A stretch of 64,000 bases of DNA from NCBI GenBank assembly GCA_019009955.1, contig CM032232.1:68800001-68864000 (forward strand), given 5' to 3'. Shown here one piece after another: positions 51,358 to 62,259 of this stretch. A program made the translations under genes and the position numbers. Within the stretch, counting starts at the first letter, position 1; the number at the start of each line of letters is the position of its first letter. The notes under the pieces are model-generated. The model was not told the origin of the DNA. It saw only the letters and a program-made list of their open reading frames with translations, and searched no databases. The DNA comes from Riptortus pedestris (Eukaryota > Arthropoda > Insecta > Hemiptera > Alydidae).

Positions 51358-51587
51358 ACATTTAAATTATTTATTAACATCCACTTTTTGCAACTAAGGC
51401 TAATTGGGACAGGTTATCTACAGGTTACCACCATATTCTAGCCAGGGTGGAACTAAGGATTTTATTAAATGAATTCCGTCACTAAATAAATTTCTCTGCC
51501 CAGGTGAGAATCGAACTCAAACTCTAGGTTTACCACCTGAGATTAAGGTCAACGCTTTAACTCACATGGCTAACCTGAGCCCCTATT
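51358..51587 (-). mobile_element. tRNA-derived SINE, full-length copy
   Basis: Complete reverse-strand copy, tail at left and head (GGGGCTCAGGTTAGCC on the minus strand) at right. It is flanked by a perfect 13-base target duplication, TATTTATTTCATT, at 51345-51357 and 51588-51600. Confidence 0.93.
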
Positions 51588-51609
51588 TATTTATTTCATT
51601 GACTTTCCT

Positions 51610-51635
51610 ATATATATATATATATATATATATAT
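51610..51635. repeat. (TA)n microsatellite
   Basis: TA run immediately outside the 3' end of the adjoining Helitron-like copy, consistent with insertion into AT-rich target sequence. Confidence 0.9.
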
Positions 51636-51636
51636 A

Positions 51637-53058
51637 CTAGCTAAGGTACCCGGCTTCGCTCGGGAATTCATTTGAGGCTGAATGGTGATGGTATTTTTTT
51701 GGCAAGGCTTTACTTTGCACAATATTTAGACATTTACCCGTCCCAGTGTTTAGTTTAAATACCCGTCGTTTCTGTGGATTTGTTAATAATAAAATTATTT
51801 TTTTATGTAAGACTTCACTGTTCTCAATGTTGTCATATTTCCCGTTTCCTGTGCATTATGCATAGATTTGAATTATTAAGCACAAAATATTAACATACAT
51901 TTGAATTAATTTTCCCCGGTGAGGTACCTTGTAGTTCCAAAGAATTGTTGAGCAAATTTCACTAAATAATAAAATAAACAACTTTGTTATGTGCATATTT
52001 GCCGAAACCCCAATAGGAGACGAAATATCACTATTTTTAATTTCTGGCCTCCCTTATAACCCCCACTCCTGCCCGTCCCTAGAAATGTTAGTATGGCTTA
52101 TTATAAGGAAGACGTTAGTGCTAATTCACATACCGAGTTTGGTTTAGTTCGGTTGAGTCTTTTGTGCCAAATAAAATTGTTGACTTCTGCTATCACTTTT
52201 TGGCGTATAACGCCTTTATAATTAGGTATACGACAAAAGTGTATATGACAAAAGTTTCTCTAAATACCAAAATAAACAACTATTGTTATGTGCATATTTG
52301 CCAAAACCCCAATAGGAAATGAAATATCACTATTTTTAATTTCAGGCCTCCCTTGTAACCCCCACTCCTGCCCGTCCCTAGAAATGTTAGTATGGCTTAT
52401 TATAAGGAAGACGTTAGTGCTAATTCACATACCGAGTTTGGTTTAGTTCGGTTGAGTCTTTTGTGCCAAATAAAATTGTTGACTTCTGCTATCACTTTTT
52501 GGCGTATAACGCCTTTATAATTAGGTATACGACAAAAGTGTATATGACAAAAGTTTCTCTAAATAACAATATAAACAACTTTTGTTATGTGAATATTTGC
52601 CAAAACCCCAATAGGAAACGAAATATCACTATTTTGAATTTCAGGCCTCCCCTATAACCCCCACTCCTGCCCGTCCCTAGAAATGTTAGTATGGCTTATT
52701 ATAAGGAAGACGTTAGTGCTAATTCACATACCGAGTTTGGTTTAGTTCGGTTGAGTCTTTTGTGCCAAATAAAATTGTTGACTTCCGCTATCATTTTTAG
52801 CGTATAACGCCTTTATACTTAGGTATACGACAAATTAAACAACGTTTGTTATGTGCATAATTGCCGAAAATGCAATAGGAAACGAAATATCACTATTTTT
52901 AATTTCAGGCCTCCCTTATAACCCCCACTCCTGTTCGTCTCAGAGAATATTAACATAGCCTAAAGTCTAAGTTGGGTTAGTAGTAATAGACATACCAAGT
53001 TTCATAAAATTCGGTTCAGCCGTTTATGCGTGAAAAGGTAACAAACAAACAATCAAAC
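51637..53058 (-). mobile_element. Helitron-like element with four 299-base tandem units
   Basis: On the minus strand the 3' end is CCCGAGCGAAGCCGGG hairpin, TACCTTAG, CTAG at 51637-51640, then T. The interior holds four tandem units. The shared CAATAGG landmarks are at 52011, 52310, 52609 and 52873, giving spacings of 299, 299 and 264. The first three units are nearly identical, so the expansion is recent. The 5' part ends in a TTTGTTTG run near 53058, where it meets another copy head to head. An open frame at 52463-52657 is an artefact of the repeat. Confidence 0.85.
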
Positions 53059-53061
53059 AAA

Positions 53062-53692
53062 AAATATATATAAAATTGTAACCTCTTTCTGTACATTGAT
53101 TTTTTTCTCAAAATTTCACGATAACTTTTCGTTTCACATGTCATAGACATCATAACTGCATTTTGTTTCTTTCGTGTATGTTTGTTTGTCTGTTGCCTTT
53201 TCACGCATAAACAACTGAACGGAATTTTATGAAACTCGGTATGTATATTACTACTAGCCCAACTTAGACTTTAGGCTATATTAATATTCTCTGAGATGAA
53301 GAGGAGTGGGGGTTATAAGAGAGGCCTAAAATTAAAAATAGCGATATTTCGTTTCCTATTGGTTTTCCGGCAAATATACACATAACAAAAGTTATTTATT
53401 TTGTTATTTAGAGTAACTTTTGTTATATACACTTTTGTCGTATATCGAAGTGTTAATGCGTTATACGCTAAAAATTATAGCTTGAGTCAGCAATTTTATT
53501 TGGCACGAAAGACTCAACCGAACTAAATAAAACTCGGTATGTGTATTAGCACTGACGCCTTAATTATCATAAGCCGTATCAACATTTTTAGGGACGGGCA
53601 GGAGTAGAGGTTGTAAGGGATGCCTGAAATTAAAAATGGCGGTATTTAGTTTTCTACTGGTTTTTCAGCAAATATGCACATGACAAACAAGA
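53062..53692 (+). mobile_element. Helitron-like element, 3'-truncated copy
   Basis: It starts with the same 5' sequence as the copy at 48088 (ATATATAAAATTGTAACCTC) and runs through about 1.3 internal units before homology stops near 53692. It lies head to head with the preceding copy, forming a large imperfect inverted repeat. Confidence 0.8.
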
Positions 53693-54671
53693 GTAGTGTT
53701 AATAGGAATATTCAGATATTTATGGATGTGAAAGCAGAAATTGAAAGCATAGAAAAATGTGATTCCTTAAAAATAATTAAAAAATGAACTAAGTAGCAGC
53801 ATATTATACAACTACCCTAGCACCCCCTGTTGACAGGTTGATGAAAAATGATTTCTTGTTAAAATATAATGATTGGATTAACTTTTGCTCTGAACAGGCA
53901 CTTTATTTTCTACTCGTAATACAAACATTGTTTCTATTCAGTCATTCACATATCATATCAGTGAAAATTTATATTATTTTATAGAATAAAGAGAAAATTG
54001 TTTCTCATCCAAAGATAGTCTGAGTATCAGACTATCTCAAAAGTGTGGAAACATTTGAATATGTATTCAGAAGTGAATATTGTCGACATACATTGTCATA
54101 CTTCACAACCAATCAAGCGTTTATTTTGAAGACAAAGTTTATCTACATTACAAATTGGATTATAAAAAGTATAAACTGTGTTTGAAACATATGAGAAATT
54201 TAATTGATATAATGAAATTCAGTAATATATCTTCGAACTTGTTGTCACTGATTCACTGGTATTAGAAGAAAGTGCCAGGCTAGGTACTGAAATCTATATA
54301 TTTCTATAGGAAACAATATCTACTTCACCCATTAAGGACAGATAACACAGCAGTTGTTCATTTGACAGAGAAACCTTTTTTATAACGATAATATGGTATA
54401 TTTCTTAAATTAATAGAAAATTTTATAAACTGTTTATAAAACTTAAATCACTCTAGTTTTTAAAAATACCTAGATTATAAAAAATATTCCAACAATGTGT
54501 TGAGAAGGTAATGAATTTGAAAACATTTGGAGTACTAAGGGGTCTAGAGACTTTCAGGGTCTGAACTGATAAGCAATAGTCAACAGTTTCTACAGCTATA
54601 ACTACACTTTTTGAATTATAAACATTCAGTTATCTTTGTTTTTGTTTGTAGAAATCAATATAAAGCTTGAA
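53693..54671. other. non-coding stretch, presumed IR 3' UTR side
   Basis: AT-rich. On the minus strand this lies downstream of the IR stop codon and should contain its 3' UTR; candidate minus-strand AATAAA hexamers occur, for example near 54120. Confidence 0.4.
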
Positions 54672-54863
54672 TCATATCCAAAATTTTTGGGCTAATTCAA
54701 GAAGAAACACTGCAATTGATAGAGCAATACCAATGCCCCAAACAAGAAATATACCAAATAGTTGTTCAAGTTCAAGCCCATCAGGCCCTGCAAACATACT
54801 TTTTGTAGGTCGTAAAACTTGGTAGACATACTTGTACTGATACATATACCTCCTGATGTGCTC
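54672..54863 (-). CDS. ionotropic receptor, last coding exon
   Basis: This is the last of four minus-strand exons of one gene. After the acceptor TTTTTGCAG it encodes 63 residues and a stop, in phase 0: EHIRRYMYQYKYVYQVL, a short GPDGLELEQ stretch, then the hydrophobic helix LFGIFLVWGIGIALSIAVFL and a short tail. The LE-x-L-x-GIF-x-x-WGIGI-x-LS pattern before and within the final membrane helix is characteristic of arthropod IRs. The protein would be a ligand-gated cation channel subunit in the plasma membrane, typically chemo-, thermo- or hygrosensory. The IR subtype is not determined. The intron to the previous exon is about 1.4 kb. Confidence 0.85.
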   Translation of the reverse strand, partial: EHIRRYMYQYKYVYQVLRPTKSMFAGPDGLELEQLFGIFLVWGIGIALSIAVFLLELAQKFWI

Positions 54864-54984
54864 CTGCAAAAATGGGAATTCAATTATAGACATGTTGGGG
54901 AAATAATTGGATTAGATATTTACATATTGAGCCATTGTGCAGAATTTAATCACACAATAATGTGAAATACTGATTCTACAGTGA

Positions 54985-55035
54985 TAGAGCATCAGACTTT
55001 AGATCATCAAAGTTAAGCAGCATTTGCATGGTAAG
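54985..55035 (+). repeat. 5S rRNA-like fragment (possible SINE3 relic)
   Basis: GATCATCAAAGTTAAGCAGC, followed by ATGGTAAGTAC, resembles the internal promoter region of 5S rRNA (GATCxxxxAAGTTAAGC, then GGTTAGTAC). The flanks do not extend to a whole 5S gene. It lies in the last IR intron on the opposite strand. Confidence 0.4.
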
Positions 55036-56262
55036 TACAGAAGTAAAATTATGATCTCACAGTCTTCAGGAAACACACTAATACTGGAAAACATAGCTTC
55101 ACTGCTTCCAAAATCCTGGTTACAAGAAGTACCTTATTTCCATAAAAGGACAGCCATAAAAATATTTGGACGAACCCTGGCACCAGTTGGACAAATTAAT
55201 CCATGTGCTGATTGATTAATGACCGAAGAATGATATAAAGATGTAGGAAAAACAAGAAAATTAATGATCCTTTTCTTGGGAAAGGAGACAAGTAATACAG
55301 GAAAACATACAGCTACTTGAAAAGCAGATAATAAAACTAGCAAAAGCTAGAAAAACTACTCCTGTACCAGCATAAATATAGAGGACAATTAGCAAAGTGG
55401 TAAGGCAGTGCTAAAAAGAAGCGTTCAAAAACTAACAACATGAAAAGTTGGAGAGCTGAGGTTATTAAAGGATTATTTATGGAGCTTTGATAAAGAGAGC
55501 CACTCCCCGCAACTAGGGAGGGGACTGGAAGCTCCACTGAGATAATATAATAATAATATCCTCTGATAATATAGAGGATTTGGATGAAAATTTGGTTGAA
55601 ATCAAAAGGTAAACAGCCCCATGATTAACAATTGTTATGGTATACTGTTCAATGAAGAGGTTGAGCAATTGATGAGATGAATACATCAGTTTCAATTTGG
55701 AGGGAGGAATTGGATCCAGACAAACAGAACTGAACACCATATGTCCACTCATGAAAAAGGGTAGCAGTAATGAGAGAGAAAATTATGGAGGAATCAAACA
55801 GCTTCAAATAGCATACAAGCCACGTATAATACTTAATAGAATGAACTCACCCAAAGATAGAGTGTCGGGTGTTTATCAAGCCGGGTTCAGAATACATAAA
55901 AGCACTCCAGATTGGGCATTTATCCCCTGAAATCTACGCTTCCCCCATCTATAAGGTGTAGGTGTAACCCAATATTTAGTTGAGTATAGTTGGAGAACTC
56001 CCATGGACAGAGCGCCCCAAATGGATGGTTAAAGCAATTTCATAAAACTGGCTATTGCTACCTTTTTTAAAAAATATGTGCTAAATTTTGTGAATATACA
56101 TTAACCCGATATTAACATTTAAATGTGAGACTATAAGGGTACTTTTCAAAGTCAACAAACCCTAATTAAAAAGTGAGCTTCTGTTATGATTTTTTTTCTT
56201 ACAGTAAAACTAAACCTCAACAAATTTATGTATTTGCTAAGATAAGTAGTTAATTTTATTAC
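55036..56262. other. IR intron sequence
   Basis: Intron between the last two IR exons. The short open frames here have no known motifs. A region near 55480-55560 is of unknown origin. Confidence 0.45.
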
Positions 56263-56342
56263 CTGATGGAAAAGTGCTTGAATTAAGCCAGCTTCAACAT
56301 ATGTCTGAATATACTTATTAATTGGTTGTTCAAATGGTGAGC
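56263..56342 (-). CDS. ionotropic receptor, penultimate coding exon
   Basis: Eighty bases between acceptor TTCTTGTAG and donor GTAATA. It completes a Gly codon begun in the preceding exon and encodes SPFEQPINKYIQTYVEAGLI, QALFHQ, ending in phase 0. The PF...IN.YI....EAGLI pattern is the conserved end of the ligand-binding S2 lobe just before the last membrane helix in IRs and glutamate receptors. Phases match exons on both sides. Confidence 0.85.
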
Positions 56343-56592
56343 CTACAAGAATATGAAAAAAAAACATTTTTGACTGTAGTTATTCAGTAAATATTACAGA
56401 TAATAGCCTACACTCAAATTGCCTTAAGTAATACAAGCAACATGTTTAACAGTACTCATGTCTTATCTAGTTAATGACGGTCGGACGATTTTAATTTATT
56501 GAATTTGTGCAGCAAATATGTTAAATAGGTAGTTCTAAGAAATAAGGCATGAAAATGGGAGAGAAAAATGCTGGGAGAAGTACAATAAAATA

Positions 56593-57222
56593 TAAGTCCA
56601 ACACACAGGGGTTGTGTTAACAAAGCAGATTTCCAGGTGCATCACGTATTTGCATTTATCTCAAAAAGTAAAAGTTTAATGAGAAAAATATTTGGTATTA
56701 GAGGTTGGTATAAAAAGTTTCATTATAAAATCCTTATTGTTATTAATTATTATTGTTTATGTGACTAGAGCAAGAATGGGTGATTACTGAAGGCTGAAAA
56801 CTAAAAAATGCAAATATCACAGTTAATATTGAAGTTAGAGAATAAATGTATATAACAACATTTATAGAACATTACATTTGCAATAAGATAGATTCTATAC
56901 AATTTTTCGATGGGACTCATAATAACGGAGATATTTCGAATTTCCAAAATTTTCCACCTCTAAACCCCCATCCCTCTGGTCCAATTTCAGCTGCTAACGA
57001 ACTCCATATATATATATATATATAGGTATATATTACATTACACGATTATATATCAAGTTTGGTAGCGATAAGACAAAAATTGCAGCCAAATATATATATA
57101 CAATTTTGAATGGAACTCATCGGCATCCCCTAGGTAGGATCAATAGGCATTTGAAGAAATGTTTCAAAAATTAGTCATGAGTCAACCTCAATAGCTAATT
57201 TCTTTTAAGGGAAATCTGTTAG
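56593..57222 (+). mobile_element. HINE-like element, full-length degenerate copy
   Basis: From AAGTCCAACACACAGGGGTTGTG through AGCAGATTTCC, the pyrimidine-rich middle and two short TA runs to a decayed 3' palindrome, TTTCTTTTAAGGGAAATCTGTTAG. It is inserted in the IR intron, antisense to the gene. Confidence 0.8.
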
Positions 57223-57637
57223 AAAAGAGATTTCTTTGGTTATGCTCTATAGAAAGCAGACTTTATGAGATTAGGGAAAATAAAAATGTCTTATCTCCAA
57301 AAGGAATTGGCAGAATAGGTATAACCTTTGGTAGGCTAAATTAATGAATTGTAGATCCTTGATTGTCAGTTGACTTAACCTTTCTTCTCTATTTTATATC
57401 AAGCTAGAATTAATTATTGGTTTCAAAATATATTTCTGAAACTCAATCTTAATAGATAAATTTGCTAGTATTTAGAAAAAGCACCAGAAAAAGATAATTG
57501 AATGTTCATACATTAGTGAATGCACATTGGTACTAATAATCCCAAAATGTAATTCAAGGTAGTTCCAATAAAGCTTAGATTTTGCTTATCAAAAGTTGTA
57601 ATATTAAAAAAATAAATCAACACAAAACAGAACTGAC

Positions 57638-57857
57638 CTTCCCTAAGAGCAAATCCTATGAAGTACTCCATAAAGCAGTTGTTGACAGCTTCATAATTTT
57701 TCATAATACTTTCTGGTAGTTCATAGTTTGGAAGAGCAAATCCACCAAAAGCATAATAACCCCACAAGGCCTGTTTTTCCTTTCTGATTAATTTTATATG
57801 CTCACTCTGTGATTTCACTGTCTTAAATCTATGTTTCCATTGAACTTGCCATTTGTT
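57638..57857 (-). CDS. ionotropic receptor, S2-lobe exon
   Basis: 220 bases between acceptor TTTGTTTCAG and a donor reading G|GTCAGT. It encodes 73 residues plus one base: NKWQVQWKHRFKTVKSQSEH, later YAFGGFALPNYELPESIM and CFMEYFIGFALREG. It follows the pore region and precedes SPFEQPIN, the expected order of the S2 ligand-binding lobe, where the FALREG-SPF junction matches the conserved end of the lobe. The sequence itself is not strongly conserved among IRs; assignment depends on matched splice phases (0 in, 1 out) and exon order. Confidence 0.8.
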
Positions 57858-59216
57858 CTGAAACAAATAAAATAAAAAAATATAAATTTATTTTAGGTAA
57901 TTAAAGCTGCATTCTTGAATTTCTGGCCTTTCTATAGATTCAAAAAACATGGGTATATATACTTCACCATATCCCTCCTGCCAGTTTCTCTCATGACCAC
58001 CTCAAAATTGCTGTCTGCATCTAATCTTATAATAAAAGATGCAACTTTTTGTTTTATAAATGCTCAAGTTTATTCCAAGACAGATAATGAAGTTTCCGTG
58101 TAATGATTACCTTACTCTTTAAATAATATGAACTAACATACAATCCATGGACAGTCTTCCCTTCCCTTTTCTACCACTTAAAATATGGGTAAACTAATGA
58201 GTAAAAGTTAAGGGATGAAGTAATGCTATATTGTTCAAGATAAGTTACAACAGAACAATAAAACTGTTGGGAGTTTAATTAATTGCTGATTTGTACCCGT
58301 GATCTTAGGAAATAATAGATAAATTATTTATGTTCCCTTAATGCACCTTATGTTAATCAGGGTTATCCATCACCAGGTTGTATCCATTTTTGGATTTAAT
58401 GAGACTATAGAGCTATAGTTCTAATACTTATTTTCCTACAAAATAGAATTAATTTAAATAGAAAACCAAGGATAAATAGAGAATTTAGATTGCCCTCTTC
58501 TTTGTTTTTTTTTTCTTCTTTTAAACTGAATTAATACCTATGTCATTTTTAAATAAAATTTCAATATATTATTTTCCCCCCTGAAAATTAATTATCAGAA
58601 CATTGATTGTCTAATTTATACTAATACATAATTTAAACAAAGGAATAGTGAATTTGCAAACCATACAGGAGTGGACATTGTGAGAAAGTGAACTTCTGGT
58701 GGATATAAATTTACTTCCTGTAAAATCTTGGATGTTATTTGTAATTTACTAAATACTTAAATTTATGATTAGATAAGTGATTTATATGCTTAAATTTGTA
58801 TTTTTAACGATACTTGTGTAGTATTTTAAGAAAAGTGAAAATATTCTTATAGTTGTCAGGCGTGGGTTGGCTTTTGGTGGGACTGATATTTTTATTGTTA
58901 CATGATGCTTTGTTATGGATGAATATTATCCTAAATTAAGATATATACTGTCCTTGATGTTTTGAACAGGGAATTGATTATGAACTCATTTATGTTTATT
59001 CTTCACCACTCTAGAAACATATATATGACCCCACTATTGTACCTTGATTAATTGAAGAACTTCAATTTACAGGACCAAAATGTTAGAGATACTATTTGTC
59101 CCTCTTTCCATTCCTATATCTTCCAATTGTGCACCAACTGAAGAATTCCACTTAACTTTCAATGTCATTTTTTAAAAAGTTCTTTTGATAATTCGTTTCT
59201 TTATTTTATTCTTGAG
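57858..59216. other. IR intron sequence
   Basis: Left part of the 5.6 kb intron; no repeat family or gene recognised here. Confidence 0.45.
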
Positions 59217-59438
59217 GAGCTCAGGTTAGCTAGGTGAGCTAAAACATTGGCCTTAATCTCACATGGTAAACCTAAAGTGGCAAGTTCGATTCTCACATGG
59301 GCAATAGGTCTATATTTTAATGACAAACTCATTATAGAAAATTCTTAGTCCCACCATGGCTAGAAAAGAGTGGTAACCTGTAGATAACCCGTCCCAATTA
59401 GCCATAGCAGCAAAAGGTGGATGTTAATAAATAATAAT
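59217..59438 (+). mobile_element. tRNA-derived SINE, full-length copy
   Basis: Head (GAGCTCAGGTTAGCTAGGTG), B-box region (CAAGTTCGATTCTC), body and AAT tail. It is flanked by a 14-base target duplication with one mismatch (ATTTTATTCTTGAG at 59203-59216; ATTTTATTCTTAAG at 59439-59452). Inserted in the IR intron. Confidence 0.92.
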
Positions 59439-59858
59439 ATTTTATTCTTAAGATTTGTGACCAGGGTCGTAATGATTTTTAAATTTCTAAACAATATTAC
59501 AAACCTGGGCCAAAAGAACAATTAATAAGAATATTCTTTTTTTATCTTCCCTTTGGCTATTTTAATTAGTAGTATAGTGTTGATTGTAAATTCATCCTTG
59601 TATGTAATAGTGTTTATATTAGCATGATCAGTGGTTTTGTTATTTAGCTATAGTTTAGTTTATTGAATATTGTTTTACTGCAGGTTAATTTCTACTAGTT
59701 TCTTAAAAGAAAATCTTTTATTGTTTTTTACTATACTTTTTGAAATTGTTGCGGCAACAATAGCTTTAGTTAATGTAACAGTAATAAATGTAATAGGGTA
59801 GCTGCCACATGAAGGCAGCACTTGACAGAGTTGCCCGAGCGGGGGAGAGAGAGAGAGC

Positions 59859-60488
59859 GTGAGAGAGAGATCATCCTCTCATCCTCTGAGCACTGATGTC
59901 ATAGTCGTCTTCCAAATTACTACTGATCTACCTCGCAGCCAGTTGCCAATGACGATTCAAGAATACTACAAAGGCTATGCTCTCGCGGATCCTGATTTCT
60001 GGAAACCTGGATCCATCGACTTCCTCCTTGGAGGTGACTTATTCTTTGACATTATCACTGGCAAGCCAATAACTGTCAACGCAGCCATTCCGAAGTTGTT
60101 GCCAACCACCTTCGGCTTCATTGTAGCAGGCCCTGTCAAGGCCCATCCCAAGTCAAGCACCAGTGTCAACCTTTTCATCCAATCTCAGGACGAGGGATCT
60201 TCGTATCCCCTAGCTTCAAGAGCACTCCTGGAAGACATTTATGTTGACGACGTCGTGACTGGTGCACCATCTGTTGAAGAGGCTCAAGAACTTAAGACAC
60301 AACTCATTGCACTTCTAGGTAAAGGTTGCTTCCAATTGAACAAATGGGTATGCAATAGTCATGAATTGCTATCCGAGCTTGAAGAGAATCAATGTCAAGC
60401 TTCAGCCGTTACATTAAACTCAGAAGATGAACCGAAAGTTAAGCTTCTGGGTATGCAATGGATACCATCCCGCGATATATTTACCTAA
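59859..60488 (+). pseudogene. BEL pol remnant: protease end fused to RT palm
   Basis: In this frame, residues about 35-100 match the C-terminal part of the BEL aspartic protease region (ALADPDFW, then a GGDLFFD segment, then FGFIVAGPV). From about residue 110 the text is suddenly the RT palm, with YVDD at residues 128-131 and the following thumb-side segment. The roughly 250 residues normally between them, including the first catalytic RT Asp, are absent without breaking the frame. The frame closes near 60488 by a frameshift. Non-functional. Confidence 0.85.
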
Positions 60489-61160
60489 CAACACACCAAC
60501 CCATACTGGCATTCCTCCAAGAGGTCAATACTGTCTGCTATTGCCCGTATCTACGACCCTTTGGGCTTTCTTTCGCCCGTGGTCTTCTACGCAAAGATCA
60601 TTCTCCAAGATATGTGGATCTCAAATTGCGGTTGGGATGAGTTAGGTCCTCCAGAAGTATGCAAGCGATGGCATCAATCCTTTCCCAGCTTAACAAAATT
60701 TCTGAAGTTCGAATTCCGCGGAGCATCATTCCCAAATCCAGGAAAACCTCCGCCATTGTTGGGTTTTGCGACGCATCAGAAAGAGGTTACTCAGCCGTCT
60801 TGTACCTCTTAAACAGGACTGATGACAGCTCGAATGTTCACCTTCTTAGAGCAAAAACCAAACTTGCTCCCATCAAGACTATGATGATGCTCAGGCTTGA
60901 ACTATCTGATGCCTTGTTGCTAAGCAAACTGTTTAGATCCTGTGACAAGCTTGTTGAAAGGTTAAACATACATGATGTAAAACTCTTTACAGATTCTCAG
61001 GTTGTTCTAGGATGGCTGTCTACACCTTCTAAGATGCTCAACACATTCGTTGCTCATCGGGTAGTACAGATTTTAGAGCTTACTCACAGTAGCCAATGGA
61101 ATGGGCGGGGCCAACATGGTTACTACTTCCACCTGACCAATGGCCATCTCCAAATATGAA
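60489..61160 (+). pseudogene. BEL pol remnant: RNase H region
   Basis: YDPLGFLSPV starts near 60550 in one frame. RNase H then continues in another frame from about 60690, with VGFCDAS (first acidic residue), a MMMLRLEL segment (Glu) and LFTDSQVVLGWL (Asp). At least two frame changes occur between 60480 and 60690, and a further one at about 61100-61159. Non-functional as it stands. Confidence 0.83.
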
Positions 61161-62259
61161 TAGCGTTGACTTGCCTGAGTTGAAGAAGGAACACCCTGTA
61201 CTCTTGTCGTTGAAAGAAGATCCTACACCCTACATCATATCCTCTTTCCAACGGTGTTCATCTTATTTGAAACTCCTTAGAACATTCTCCTATGTTCTCC
61301 GGTTCTTGAAGAGAAACCAGAGACCTAGAACAGGGCCTATTACAGTTCCAGAGTTGAGAGAAACTCTGAAAATATGCGTGCGAGTCACCAATGACCATCA
61401 CAAGTTGGAGCCCAAGTATTTGAAATCTTTGAATGCCTTTCTCAACGAAGACGGAGTCTTCAGGGTGGGCGGCAGACTACAGCATTCCTACTTGAGGTAT
61501 GATGCCAAGCATCCAATCATTCTTTCAGGTAAAAGCCACTTAGCCAGACTAATTGTCGACCACCACCATAAGGCCTACCTACATTTAGGCCCCACGGGAC
61601 TTAGAGCCATGCTCCACACTAAGTTCTGGATAACCTCAGTAAGAAATCTTGTTCGTGATCGTATATTTAAGTGCATCAAATGCTATAAAAAAAGTCACCT
61701 TCCCGAAGCCCCTCAAATGGGAAACCTACCAGATTATCGCCTGAAGGATGGCCAAGTCTTTCATCATGTTGGCATTGACCTTGGGGGGCTATTTGCCACC
61801 CGCGAGTCATCAAGAAGAAAGGCATCCCTCGGAAAGGCATAACTTTGGCTCTTCAAATGCATGGTCACAAAAGCTGTACACCTTGAGCGAGTTTCTCGCT
61901 GCTCCACCGAGTCATTTCTCGCAGCGTTAGATAGATTCGTGACTCGCAGCGGAAAACCTGTCCGTATCTACACGGACTGTGGCACGAACTTCGTTGGTGC
62001 TGCCAACAAGTTGAAGGACATCCTCATGCTCTTCAAGTCTTCTTCGACCCAAGAGGCAATCATACACCATGCTGCAAACGAGTCTATAGAGTGGTCATTC
62101 AACCCACCTTCTGCACCAAATTTTGGGGGAATCTGGGAGGCAGGAATCAAGGCTGCCAAGTCCATCCTCAACAGAGTAATTGGTGACACACCCATGACAT
62201 TTGAGGAATTGACGACAGTCCTTTGCAATACCTCCCAGTTCGGCCTAGACCTTCATTAA
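61130..62259 (+). pseudogene. BEL pol remnant: integrase
   Basis: An H2C2 zinc-finger-like part (a DHHH segment and CIKCYK) is followed by the catalytic core: VGIDLGG, IYTDCGTNF and GIWEAGIKAAK, carrying the Asp, Asp and Glu positions. An in-frame stop and small lesion near 61842 separate the first Asp from the rest. The C-terminal part is replaced after residue TSQ by a 66-base tandem repeat. Non-functional. Confidence 0.85.

Noticed and set aside
52463..52657. 64-codon frame in the Helitron-like array
   Set aside because: Lies wholly in the tandem unit and is not preserved across units.
51950..53030. CRISPR-like array of regular repeats
   Set aside because: Period is 299 bases with no short repeat/unique spacer structure; it is a satellite within a transposable element in animal DNA.
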